A DNA stretch of 64,000 nucleotides from Hoeflea sp. GTDB taxonomy: Bacteria; Pseudomonadota; Alphaproteobacteria; Rhizobiales; Rhizobiaceae. A program made the position numbers and the translations under genes. The notes beneath the pieces were generated by a model. It saw only the letters and a program-made list of their open reading frames with translations, was not told the origin of the DNA and did not search any database. The stretch lies in the NCBI GenBank assembly GCA_020637795.1, contig JACKJT010000001.1, forward strand, positions 1,240,001 through 1,304,000. The letters run 5' to 3'. Positions 42,424 through 50,874 of this stretch are shown here, piece by piece (the stretch's first letter is position 1; every line of letters starts with the position of its first letter).

Positions 42424-42816
42424 TCAGAAAAACTCAAGGTCGCCCGATGCCTTCTGATAGACCTCCGCGGAGGGGGCCTCGTGAATGGAAGCCTTCAAGC
42501 GCCGCTTCATGTCTTCCAGTGTGATGAGATTGAGCGCGGTCGTGATGTCGATGAGGTGGCCGGGCTCCAGCCGCTCGCCGAGCCCGTTGAGGAAATCCGC
42601 AAGTCCATGGGTTTTCTGCACGGCAAGATCGATTCCCTGCATGACCCGCATGTGATCCGGAGACGCAAGGAACTCCGTCGACCGGCCATTGGACAGGAGC
42701 GGCTCGAGCCGTTCGATCAACTGAGCGACATCGACGAGTTCCGAACTGATCCGGGCCATTACTTCACGCAGCGGCTCGTTCATGTCGCCGCCGGGGTCAA
42801 AGGACGATTGCGTCAT
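42424..42816 (-). CDS. cheT: CheT, CheZ-like chemotaxis protein
   Basis: 130 aa, helical, last gene of the che operon as in S. meliloti. It carries a DLAVQ pentapeptide (D63-x3-Q67, in MQGIDLAVQKTHG), the DxxxQ pattern of the CheZ phosphatase family, in a long helix. The C-terminus ends in DLEFF after an amphipathic stretch, comparable in place to the CheY-docking tail of CheZ. From memory, recent work on S. meliloti gives CheT a role in signal termination. Its tail resembles that of the neighbouring CheD (SIEFF). Confidence 0.8.
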   Translation of the reverse strand: MTQSSFDPGGDMNEPLREVMARISSELVDVAQLIERLEPLLSNGRSTEFLASPDHMRVMQGIDLAVQKTHGLADFLNGLGERLEPGHLIDITTALNLITLEDMKRRLKASIHEAPSAEVYQKASGDLEFF

Positions 42817-42830
42817 TGTGGCCGGACTCC

Positions 42831-43385
42831 TTAGAAAAACTCGATCGACGTATCCGCCGGCTTCGGTGCAATGATCCTTGGTGGCGCGGTTTCGAGCGCC
42901 ACTGTCTTCTGCATTTCCGCACCGGAGAGCGGGTACTGGCGGGCGCGACCGCTGACGGGGAAATATTCGAGCTTGCGTCCGACGTCCCCACCGGTGTTGC
43001 TGCCGACTATGCGAATGCCTTCGTCACTCAGGAACTGCTGAGCGAACTCCGCATTCTTCTCTCCGACATTGGAGAAACCCGCGATCGTCTTTGCTCCGCC
43101 GATAATCTTGGCTTCTATGCGTTCGCGTCTAGCCCCCTTCTTCAGCAGGCCGTTGATGAGCAATTCCATCAAATGCACGCCGTAGCGGGTTGCTTCGCCG
43201 CCCGATCCGTTGGCCGAACCCGGCAACAGGAAGTGATTCATGCCGCCAACGCCGGCAACCGGGTCACGCATGCATGCGGCGACGCATGACCCCAAGATCG
43301 TGGACAGCACGACATCCGGATCGTCAGATACCTTATACTCGCCCTGGATCACATGAATCCGGCGATACTGGACGTCTGTTGTCAT
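42831..43385 (-). CDS. cheD: Receptor deamidase CheD
   Basis: 184 aa. The catalytic Cys-His-Thr pattern of CheD is seen: ILGSCVAACMRDPVAGVGGMNHFLLP holds the Cys and His residues, and a Thr lies in ATRYGVHLMELLINGLLKKGA. Deamidates receptor glutamines. The protein is a little longer than usual at the C-terminus and ends in TSIEFF, a tail shared with CheT. Overlaps cheY2 by four bases. Confidence 0.92.
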   Translation of the reverse strand: MTTDVQYRRIHVIQGEYKVSDDPDVVLSTILGSCVAACMRDPVAGVGGMNHFLLPGSANGSGGEATRYGVHLMELLINGLLKKGARRERIEAKIIGGAKTIAGFSNVGEKNAEFAQQFLSDEGIRIVGSNTGGDVGRKLEYFPVSGRARQYPLSGAEMQKTVALETAPPRIIAPKPADTSIEFF

Positions 43386-43771
43386 TTCAGGGATCCAAAC
43401 ACGGCCTCGATCGCCGCTCTCATTTTTTCAATGGTGAACGGCTTCGCCAACACATTGTTTGCGCCCAGTGCTGCAGCCTTCTGAACCAATGCCCGGTCGC
43501 CCTGGGCTGTCAGCATGATAAAGGCCGCCTTTTTGGTCGCCGGATTGGACCTGACCGCCTGGAGAAAGCCCAACCCATCCATCTTCGGCATGTTGAAGTC
43601 CGAAATGACCAGATGATGCGGCTGCTGGGCCATGATCTTGGCACCCTGCTCTCCGTCACCCGCCACAGTGATCTGTGTAAACCCGAGCTGCTGGAGGGCG
43701 TCGCCGAGCAAGAGCCGGCTGGTCACCTGATCATCAACTATGAGAACCTTGATTTTCTGTGCAATGGACAT
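43382..43771 (-). CDS. cheY2: Response regulator CheY2
   Basis: 129 aa single-domain receiver with acidic D13-D14 (LIVDDQVTS), phospho-acceptor Asp58 (HLVISDFNMPKMDG), Thr in IMLTAQGD and Lys in NVLAKPF. In S. meliloti CheY2 is the regulator that acts on the motor, while CheY1 drains phosphate. ATG at 43771 overlaps the cheB stop (TGATG); a GTG one codon earlier is less likely. Confidence 0.92.
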   Translation of the reverse strand: MSIAQKIKVLIVDDQVTSRLLLGDALQQLGFTQITVAGDGEQGAKIMAQQPHHLVISDFNMPKMDGLGFLQAVRSNPATKKAAFIMLTAQGDRALVQKAAALGANNVLAKPFTIEKMRAAIEAVFGSLK

Positions 43772-44838
43772 CACGCGACCCTATCTTTGCGAGAGGTTGT
43801 TGTAGTTGACTTGAGGATCTCTTCCCCAATCTGATTAAGCGGGAACTGGAAATCTACGGCGCCAATCTCGTGCGCTACGCGCGGCATGCCATAGACAACA
43901 CAGGACTTTTCATTCTGACCGATGGTCGTGGCGCCGGCCTTGTGCATTTCGAGCAGTCCGGTCGCCCCGTCACGGCCCATGCCGGTCAGAATGACCCCGA
44001 CCGCCTTGCGCCCGGCAAGCCTTGCAACGGACTTGAACATGACGTCGACGGAGGGCCGGTGCCCGTTGACCGGCGCACCTTCAATCAACATGCAGCGCGG
44101 CGCTGTCGGGTTGGAGATCTCCATATGGCGATCGCCGCCCGGGGCCAGGTATATCCGCCCGATCTCGAGCCGGTCGCCGTCCTCGGCTTCCTTGACCTGA
44201 GGCGCACACAGCCGGTTGAGCCGCTCGGCGAAACTCTTGGTGAAGGTCGCAGGCATGTGCTGGGTAATGACCGTCGGCGGGCAGTTTGCCGGAAACTTTG
44301 TCAACACCGCAATCAATGCCTCGACGCCGCCGGTGGAAGCCCCGATGGCGATGATCTTGCGTGCCGGCTGATAATCGCTGGCAGCCGAGTAATCAGACGC
44401 GGCGGCTGCGGAATGACCGGAAACCAGCGGTTCCGGCAAATGGCGCTGCGAGCGCGCTGCTGCCTTTACCGTTTCGGCCAGTCCCGCGAACGGCCTCGGA
44501 TCGCCAGGCAGGGGTTTGCCGATGCAATCGAATGCTCCGATCTCGAGGGCGGCCAAGGTGGCTTCAGCGCCCCGCTGGGTCAACGTCGAGACCATGATGA
44601 CCGGCATGGGCCGGAGCTTCATGATCTTGTCGAGAAACTCGATGCCGTTCATGTTCGGCATCTCGACGTCCAGGGTGACGACATCGGGATTGAGCTGCTT
44701 GATGGCGCTTCTCGCCTCCAGGGCATCGGCGGCCTCACCGACAACCTCGATGCCCGGATCCGTCCGAAGCACAGCCCTGATCAGGCTCCGCATGGTCGGA
44801 GAATCGTCGACAACAAGTACACGCGTTCGTGCTGTCAT
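43771..44838 (-). CDS. cheB: Chemotaxis methylesterase CheB
   Basis: 355 aa: receiver domain (phospho-acceptor Asp57 in PDVVTLDVEMPNMNG) and a C-terminal methylesterase domain with the catalytic Ser in IAIGASTGGVEAL, His in VITQHMPATFTKSFAERL and Asp in LTGMGRDGATGLLEMHKAGA. Demethylates and deamidates receptors. Five bases after cheR. Confidence 0.95.
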   Translation of the reverse strand: MTARTRVLVVDDSPTMRSLIRAVLRTDPGIEVVGEAADALEARSAIKQLNPDVVTLDVEMPNMNGIEFLDKIMKLRPMPVIMVSTLTQRGAEATLAALEIGAFDCIGKPLPGDPRPFAGLAETVKAAARSQRHLPEPLVSGHSAAAASDYSAASDYQPARKIIAIGASTGGVEALIAVLTKFPANCPPTVITQHMPATFTKSFAERLNRLCAPQVKEAEDGDRLEIGRIYLAPGGDRHMEISNPTAPRCMLIEGAPVNGHRPSVDVMFKSVARLAGRKAVGVILTGMGRDGATGLLEMHKAGATTIGQNEKSCVVYGMPRVAHEIGAVDFQFPLNQIGEEILKSTTTTSRKDRVA

Positions 44839-44843
44839 GGTCG

Positions 44844-45725
44844 TCAGATCCTCCCCTTGTGGCGATAGGTGGTGATGGCGGTATTCTCAAAACGATCCTT
44901 GCCCTCGCCGGACAAGCGCTCCGAGTGGCCAATGTAAAGATAACCGCCGGGCGGCAGAAGATCCGCGTAGCGAACCCAGATCTTCGCCTGGGTTGGCTCA
45001 TCGAAATAGATCACGACGTTGCGGCAGAAGATGACGTCAAATGGTCCGCGGAACGGCCACTGCGCCATCAGATTGAGTTCCTTGAAGCTGATCAGCTGCT
45101 TGACCTGGTCGCTGATCTTCCAGCGTTTTTCCGGGGTCTGGGTGAACCACTTGCTGCGCATGCCGGCATCGACGGTCTCGATGGATTGCGCATCGTAGAC
45201 ACCGGCCTTTGCCTGGGCGATGATTTTCGGGTCGATGTCGGTGGCGAGGATCTTGAAATCCAGGTTCGCCACGTTCGGCGCCATGGAAAGCACGGTCAGC
45301 GCGATCGAATAGGGCTCCTGGCCATCGGAACAGGCAGAAGACCAGATGCGGACCCGGCCGCCAGCATTGGCCCGTGACAGCAGGCCCGGCAGAACCTCAT
45401 GGCGAAGATGCTCGAAATGATGGTTTTCGCGGAAGAACCGGGTGAAGTTGGTGGTCAGAAAGCTCAACATCTCCCGTCGCTCGTCAGCGCCCGCGGTCGA
45501 ACTGACAAGCGCGCAATAGTCGCGGAAGCTGTTCAGGCCGATCTGGCGCAGCCGCTTGGACAGCCGCGAATAGACGAGAGATGCCTTGGTCTCGTTGAGC
45601 GCAATGCCGGCGTCGGAATAGATCATTGCCGCGATCTCGGAGAGATCCTTTCGAGTAAGCGGATACTCCCCCTTGACCAGGCAGTCATCGGGCCTTCCCG
45701 ATTGGAGTATAGCAGCGGCGCTCAT
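44844..45725 (-). CDS. cheR: Chemotaxis receptor methyltransferase CheR
   Basis: 293 aa. N-terminal helical domain (IAAMIYSDAGIALNETKASLVYSRLSKRLRQIGL), then the SAM-binding fold with RVRIWSSACSDGQEPYSIALTVL and FDVIFCRNVVIYFD, and the end YLYIGHSERLSG. Its start overlaps the cheW stop (ATGA). Confidence 0.95.
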   Translation of the reverse strand: MSAAAILQSGRPDDCLVKGEYPLTRKDLSEIAAMIYSDAGIALNETKASLVYSRLSKRLRQIGLNSFRDYCALVSSTAGADERREMLSFLTTNFTRFFRENHHFEHLRHEVLPGLLSRANAGGRVRIWSSACSDGQEPYSIALTVLSMAPNVANLDFKILATDIDPKIIAQAKAGVYDAQSIETVDAGMRSKWFTQTPEKRWKISDQVKQLISFKELNLMAQWPFRGPFDVIFCRNVVIYFDEPTQAKIWVRYADLLPPGGYLYIGHSERLSGEGKDRFENTAITTYRHKGRI

Positions 45726-46177
45726 GCGGCCTCTCTTTCAATGCTGACAGTAAGGGCGTTGAGTTGAATAAAGCAGATCATTCGATCATCCATCGGGAGC
45801 ATTCCGCGAATCAGGTCGCGATCCATGGTCTTGCTGACCTCCGGCGCGGGATGAACATCGCTTGCGGGAACAGCAAGGATATCCGAGACTGCATCGACGA
45901 GCAGGCCGACAATCTGGGTGCCTATCTGGGTGACGATGATGACATGGCCCTGGGTGGGTTCGGCTGGGGCCATTCCCAGCCGCTGCGACAGGTCCATTAC
46001 CGGCAACACCACACCGCGAAGATTGATCACGCCACGGATATAACCCGGCGAGTGCGGCAAGATGGTAGCGGGCGTCCAGCTGCGGATTTCACGCACGGAC
46101 ATGACTTCGACGCAGAACTCCTGGTCGCCAAGTGTGAAGGCGATCAATTCAAGCATGTCGTTTCCCGAAATCCGCAT
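45722..46177 (-). CDS. cheW: Coupling protein CheW
   Basis: 151 aa, a complete CheW domain: LIAFTLGDQEFCVEVMSVREIRSWTPATILPHSPGYIRGVINLRGVVLPVMDLSQRLGM and a C-terminal GLLVDAVSDILAVP. Links CheA to receptors. A later in-frame ATG (MLELIAF) could also serve as the start. Confidence 0.94.
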   Translation of the reverse strand: MRISGNDMLELIAFTLGDQEFCVEVMSVREIRSWTPATILPHSPGYIRGVINLRGVVLPVMDLSQRLGMAPAEPTQGHVIIVTQIGTQIVGLLVDAVSDILAVPASDVHPAPEVSKTMDRDLIRGMLPMDDRMICFIQLNALTVSIEREAA

Positions 46178-46191
46178 GACGTCCTGTCCCC

Positions 46192-48465
46192 CTAGCCAGT
46201 AGCCGCAAGCATCATGTCAGGGCTGAGCGGCTGACCGCGCGAGGCCGTGACGACTGCGTCGACATCGAGGATGAGAGCCACCCGTCCATCGCCAAGAATG
46301 GTCGCGGCGGCGATGCCGGGAACATTCGTGTAGTTGGCTTCGAGGCTCTTGATGACCACCTGGCGCTGACCCTGGATGGCGTCGACCATGAGCGCGCGCT
46401 GACCGCCGCCCTCGGATTCCACCAGCAAGGCCACACCGTCGATCGGGTTGGCAAGATCGGACCGGAAGTTGAGGATGTGGCCGACATCGACCAGCGGGCA
46501 GAAGGTATCGCGGATGGCGATAAGCCGCTGGCTTGGGCCGAAGGAATGGATATCGGCCTTTTCCGGCTGCAGGGTTTCGACAATGGCTGTGAGCGGCACA
46601 ACCAGCGTCTGATTGGCGACCGTGACAACCATTCCGTCAAGGACGGCCAGAGTCAGCGGCAGGCTCATGGTGAAGACCGAGCCCTTGCCTGGCTTGGAGG
46701 TGATCGAGATCCGACCTCCCAGAGCCTGAATGGAGCGCTTGACCACGTCCATGCCGACGCCGCGACCGGAGATGTCCGAAATCTTGTCGGCGGTCGAGAA
46801 CCCGGGATGGAAGATCAGGTTGTCGATGTCCTCGTCGCTCAGGTTTGCGTCCGGAGCAATCAGGCCGTTCTCGATCGCCTTGGCCTTGACGCGCTCGCGG
46901 TTGATGCCGGCGCCGTCATCGGCAATCTCGATGACGATGCGGCCGGAGCGGTGCTTGGCGCTGAGGCGCAGCACGCCTTCGGCGTTCTTGCCGAGTTCGG
47001 TGCGCTTCTCGGGCGTTTCCAGCCCGTGATCGACCGCGTTGCGGATCATGTGGGTCAGAGGTTCGGCGATCTTGTCGATGACCGTCTTGTCGACTTCGGT
47101 GTTTTCACCTTCGGTGACCAGCCGGACCTGCTTGCCGGTCATGTCGGCGATTTCGCGAACGATACGGCCCATGCGCTGGAACACCGGCTTGACCGGCTGG
47201 GCGCGGATGGCCATCACGCTGTCTTGGATTTCCCGGGTCAGCTGCTGGAGTTCCTCAAGGCCGAGATTGACCGCGGACGAGCCGCCGCTTTCGTTTTCGA
47301 CAACGCTCTGCGCCAGCATGGCCTGGTTGATCACCAGCTCGCCGACGAGGTTGATCAGACGGTCAACCCGGTCAAGATCGACACGAATGGTCTGCGGTGC
47401 GGCGGGAACCGCGGGAACCACGGTTTCCTTTTTCTCGGCTTCGGCAATCGCCTTGGCCGCAAGCGGCAGGTTTGCGGGAGCCAGTGCCGGCTCGCCAGCC
47501 GCAGGTGCCGGCGCCGGGGGAGCGGCCGCTTCGGCAGGAACCGCCGGCTGATCTTCCAGCAACGACAGGTCAAACGGGACAGCTGCCATCGGCTGGTCTT
47601 CGCCGGATGCGGCCGGGGCAGCGAATGCCTCTTCATCGGCACCCGCCGTGATTTCAACGGTGGAATCCCACTCGACGAATTCGAACACGTGGCGAATGGC
47701 TTCTTCGTTACTTTCGGTTTCAACCCGGATCAGCCAGGAGAAGTAGGCGCCTTCCGGATCGAGCATGTCGAGCGAAGGCAGATCGTCTGTCTCGCAGCGA
47801 ACCTGCAGGTCGCCGAGCTTGGCGAGCTCGCGCAGAATGAGAACCGCTTCGTTGCCCTTCGCATAAAGATCGGAACGGGGCTTGAAGCGAACCGTGAACA
47901 CCGAGCGGCCGCTGTCCACCGCCAGGTCGTCCTCGCCATCGAGCGCGTCGAAGCTGAACGGAACAGGCTGGAATCCGCTGTCGTCGGTGGGTTCGGGTGC
48001 TTCGGCAGCCGGAGCAGGCGCTTCGGTCTTGACGGGTTCCGGCGCCGCGGCGGCCGGAGCAGCAGCCGAAGTCGGCAAGGGCTGTCCCTTGGCGTAGGCT
48101 TCAAGTTCCGCCACCAGACCCGAGGTACGGGAGCTCTCGACGGTGCCGCCGTCGCGGGATGCAGCGGTCAGGTCGGCAAGAACGTCCGCAGACCGGAGCA
48201 TGACCTTGAGCAGGTCCTGCGAGGCTTCAAGCTTGTTGGATCGAACGCAATCAAGTGTTGTCTCGAACACGTGAGCGAAGGAGACGAGATCATCGAGGCC
48301 GAAGGCCCCTGCGCCACCCTTGATCGAATGCACGGCGCGGAAAACCGCGTTGACCGTTTCCGGATCGGTGTCGCCATCATTGAGTCGGAGCAGACCGGAT
48401 TCCAGTTCAGCGAGCTGTTCCTCGCATTCCTGGAAGAAGATCTCCTTGATTTCATTCATATCCAT
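46192..48465 (-). CDS. cheA: Chemotaxis histidine kinase CheA
   Basis: 757 aa. HPt domain with phospho-His46 (FRAVHSIKGGAGAF), a long Ala/Pro-rich linker with a CheY-binding-like segment (about 185-280), another linker, dimerisation and ATPase domains (N-box HMIRNAVDHGLE, G-boxes IADDGAGINRERV and FSTADKISDISGRGVGMDVV), and a C-terminal CheW-like domain. Complete and normal for alphaproteobacteria. It phosphorylates CheY1, CheY2 and CheB. Confidence 0.95.
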   Translation of the reverse strand: MDMNEIKEIFFQECEEQLAELESGLLRLNDGDTDPETVNAVFRAVHSIKGGAGAFGLDDLVSFAHVFETTLDCVRSNKLEASQDLLKVMLRSADVLADLTAASRDGGTVESSRTSGLVAELEAYAKGQPLPTSAAAPAAAAPEPVKTEAPAPAAEAPEPTDDSGFQPVPFSFDALDGEDDLAVDSGRSVFTVRFKPRSDLYAKGNEAVLILRELAKLGDLQVRCETDDLPSLDMLDPEGAYFSWLIRVETESNEEAIRHVFEFVEWDSTVEITAGADEEAFAAPAASGEDQPMAAVPFDLSLLEDQPAVPAEAAAPPAPAPAAGEPALAPANLPLAAKAIAEAEKKETVVPAVPAAPQTIRVDLDRVDRLINLVGELVINQAMLAQSVVENESGGSSAVNLGLEELQQLTREIQDSVMAIRAQPVKPVFQRMGRIVREIADMTGKQVRLVTEGENTEVDKTVIDKIAEPLTHMIRNAVDHGLETPEKRTELGKNAEGVLRLSAKHRSGRIVIEIADDGAGINRERVKAKAIENGLIAPDANLSDEDIDNLIFHPGFSTADKISDISGRGVGMDVVKRSIQALGGRISITSKPGKGSVFTMSLPLTLAVLDGMVVTVANQTLVVPLTAIVETLQPEKADIHSFGPSQRLIAIRDTFCPLVDVGHILNFRSDLANPIDGVALLVESEGGGQRALMVDAIQGQRQVVIKSLEANYTNVPGIAAATILGDGRVALILDVDAVVTASRGQPLSPDMMLAATG

Positions 48466-48478
48466 GGGGAAGATCCTG

Positions 48479-48844
48479 TCAGGCGGTTACACGCTCGATG
48501 GCTGCGATCAGCTTCGATGGGTCAAAAGGCTTTACAATCCAACCGGTTGCGCCAGCTTCACGAGCGCGGTTCTTCTTTTCAGCGTCGCTCTCGGTGGTCA
48601 GGACCAGGATTGGAATGGCGCGGTAGCGATCGTTCTGCCGCACACCTTCGATGAAGCCGAAGCCATCAAGCCGCGGCATGTTGATGTCCGTGACAATGAC
48701 GTCCGGATTGGATTCTTCGAGCACTTCAAGCCCTTCGATACCGTCTTCCGCCTGGACGATGTCAAAGCCGGCATTGTTCAGGGTCACCAGCAACATGTTG
48801 CGGATGGTTCGCGAGTCATCGACCGTGAGAACCTTCTTTTTCAT
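48479..48844 (-). CDS. cheY1: Response regulator CheY1
   Basis: 121 aa receiver: D9-D10 (VLTVDDSRTIR), phospho-acceptor Asp53 (PDVIVTDINMPRLDG), Thr in VLTTESD and Lys in WIVKPFDPSKL. In S. meliloti CheY1 acts as a phosphate sink and works with CheS. Overlaps cheS by four bases. Confidence 0.93.
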   Translation of the reverse strand: MKKKVLTVDDSRTIRNMLLVTLNNAGFDIVQAEDGIEGLEVLEESNPDVIVTDINMPRLDGFGFIEGVRQNDRYRAIPILVLTTESDAEKKNRAREAGATGWIVKPFDPSKLIAAIERVTA

Positions 48845-49140
48845 TTCAGCATCTCCTTTGGAAGCATGGCTTCATCCGAAATTCCTAGTAATTGCAATGT
48901 CTTGATAAAGACATCCGAAGCAGGCTGGACCTTGAAATTCTGGTCTTCGGCGCGCCAGCTCTTTGCGGCAGCCAGCAATACCTGGATGCATTGAGCGCCA
49001 ACCCTGGTGACATCCGAAGCGTCAATGTCGATGTCCTCGCCCTTGTGCGCGAGCACCTGTTCATGCAGCCGGCTGGCCGCGTTTAGGTCGAGAACCTCCG
49101 GCAGTTTCAAGACTTTCACTGATGTACCGTCAGACGACAT
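48841..49140 (-). CDS. cheS: CheS, STAS-domain chemotaxis protein
   Basis: 99 aa single STAS domain (KLPEVLDLNAASRLHEQVLAHKGEDIDIDASDVTRVGAQCIQVLLAAAKSW). In S. meliloti the product of this second che-operon gene is CheS, which binds CheA and speeds dephosphorylation through CheY1. Size and place match. The start follows icpA by 63 bases. Confidence 0.88.
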   Translation of the reverse strand: MSSDGTSVKVLKLPEVLDLNAASRLHEQVLAHKGEDIDIDASDVTRVGAQCIQVLLAAAKSWRAEDQNFKVQPASDVFIKTLQLLGISDEAMLPKEMLK

Positions 49141-49203
49141 GTCGACTATCCTTGCTTGTGAATGGGCATACGCGGTTTGCCGCGACCTGTTTTTCGATCA
49201 GGC

Positions 49204-50874
49204 TCATCGTGCGAGCCTCCGCTGCAGCGGTTGCACGTGTCCGGCCTGCGCAGATGTCGGCTGAGCTGACAGCTCAACGCTTTGAAAACCGGCGTGGCGC
49301 TGCTGCCTGTGCAGACGGATCTGCTCGCCAAGCTCGGAAATGACGAGCTGCAGATCCGCGCCAGCTTCGGCCGCCCCGGCAAACCGTGCTGAACCGGAGT
49401 TGATCTGGCCGGCAATCCGGCCGAGAGTGGTGGCCGATCCGCCGATGTGATCGGCCTCTGTCTGGGACTGGGCACCGACGCCCGAAACGGACTGGGAGAT
49501 GTTGCCCACCTGTTCGACAAGCCCCGAAATGGCCGAGCGGGTCTGATCGACCAGTTCGACACCGCGCCCTACATGGGATTTTGCGTCAGAAACCAGATCC
49601 TTGATTTCATTGGCGGCGCCAGCCGACCTTTGCGCAAGGGCGCGAACTTCGGTGGCGACGACAGCAAAGCCACGACCAGCATCCCCCGCACGAGCTGCCT
49701 CGATGCCTGCATTGAGCGCCAGCAGGTTGGTCTGGAAGGCGATCTCCTCAATGACCGAGATGATCTTGCCGATCTGTTCGGCTGAATTCTCGACGCCGGC
49801 CATCGCATCGATTGCGTCGGCAACAACCCGGTCACCGGCTTCCGCGCTCTTGCGGGCTTCGGCAATCAGGTTTTCGGCCTTCAGTGCCGCACCGGCGGTC
49901 ACCCGCATGCGCTCGGCGATTGCGGCAAGACCGTCATGCTCCTCGTCGACGGACGTGCCCTGCCGCTCGATCTCGACCCGCACAGCCTCGATATCGTCGC
50001 TGAGCCGCGCGGCAAGCCGCTCGGCCTCGGCCAGGCTGGCGGCGGCGCCGGTCACAAGGTCTTCAAGGCGGCTGACTGCACGATTGAAATTGTCGGCTGC
50101 CTGCCGGTGCGGTTCAATGGCTTCAGGCTCGATCCGAACGGACAGGTCGCCTTCAGCCAATTGCGCAAGTGCGGCTCCAAGGGTGGATTCGACAAGCGCG
50201 CGTTCCTGGACGATCTCGGCCTCGCGCTGCTTCGAAAAAGTCCGGGCCTGCTCGCCAAGCCTGTGAGTGACCTGCATGTCGATGTCGATGAGAGCGGCCT
50301 TGACGACGTCGACAAGCCGGTCCGCCAGCTGGTTCCGTTCGGCCTGCCGCGCGAAAATTCTGAACAGGCCCGAGGGATTTTCATCGACAAGCCGGCGGAT
50401 GACCCGTTCGAGGACCAGGGCATGCCCGCCGATGGACCAGCCTGCATCCAGGCCAATGCGCTGGCGAACCTCGCCGAGAATGATCGACCGGTCTGCATAA
50501 AGACCGTCAAAGCGGCCATCCGCGAGGATGGACCAGTGGGCAACTTCCAGCTCCTCAAGCCGGTCGATCTGGCGACCCGACGTGAAAAGCGAAGCGATTT
50601 CCGGGGTGTTCTGGAGGCGTTCGAAAAAGGCCGAGAGCGCAATTCGGGCTTCCGCCTCGATCATCGGGCGCATGCCGCGCAGGCGGTCGCCGCTCTCCTG
50701 GTCAAGCCGGGTTAGCTCAAGCCGTGCGCGCAGGCCGTCAGCGGCCGCTGCATCCCTCACCCTTGCTTGAACCTGCCCCACGCTTTTAACCCCAACAGTC
50801 GGCCATGAGCCGAGGATATCGACTGGGCCTGTCTGCTGCAGGTGTGGCGTTGAAACACTTGATGTCCCTGTCAC
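49204..50874 (-). CDS. icpA: Soluble globin-coupled chemoreceptor IcpA (McpE)
   Basis: About 520-556 aa, no membrane helix. N-terminal globin-coupled-sensor domain (about 48-185), HAMP-like linker (GALAQLAEGDLSVRI) and methyl-accepting signalling domain with the hairpin tip IIEEIAFQTNLLALNAGIEAARAGDAGRGFAVVATEVRALAQRS. First gene of the che operon, as in S. meliloti. The place of the proximal heme His (pattern V-H-x-R-I-G-L) holds Arg137 (GEVRQRIGL), so heme binding is doubtful. The start is unsure: no ATG precedes the globin domain, and GTG at 50874 or at 50760 are the options. Confidence 0.88.
   Translation of the reverse strand: MTGTSSVSTPHLQQTGPVDILGSWPTVGVKSVGQVQARVRDAAAADGLRARLELTRLDQESGDRLRGMRPMIEAEARIALSAFFERLQNTPEIASLFTSGRQIDRLEELEVAHWSILADGRFDGLYADRSIILGEVRQRIGLDAGWSIGGHALVLERVIRRLVDENPSGLFRIFARQAERNQLADRLVDVVKAALIDIDMQVTHRLGEQARTFSKQREAEIVQERALVESTLGAALAQLAEGDLSVRIEPEAIEPHRQAADNFNRAVSRLEDLVTGAAASLAEAERLAARLSDDIEAVRVEIERQGTSVDEEHDGLAAIAERMRVTAGAALKAENLIAEARKSAEAGDRVVADAIDAMAGVENSAEQIGKIISVIEEIAFQTNLLALNAGIEAARAGDAGRGFAVVATEVRALAQRSAGAANEIKDLVSDAKSHVGRGVELVDQTRSAISGLVEQVGNISQSVSGVGAQSQTEADHIGGSATTLGRIAGQINSGSARFAGAAEAGADLQLVISELGEQIRLHRQQRHAGFQSVELSAQPTSAQAGHVQPLQRRLAR

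Noticed and set aside
46477..48654. A very long open frame on the plus strand opposite cheA
   Set aside because: High-GC genes often leave long open antisense frames. The protein has no coherent domain, is rich in Asp, Gly, His and Arg, and cheA on the other strand is certain.
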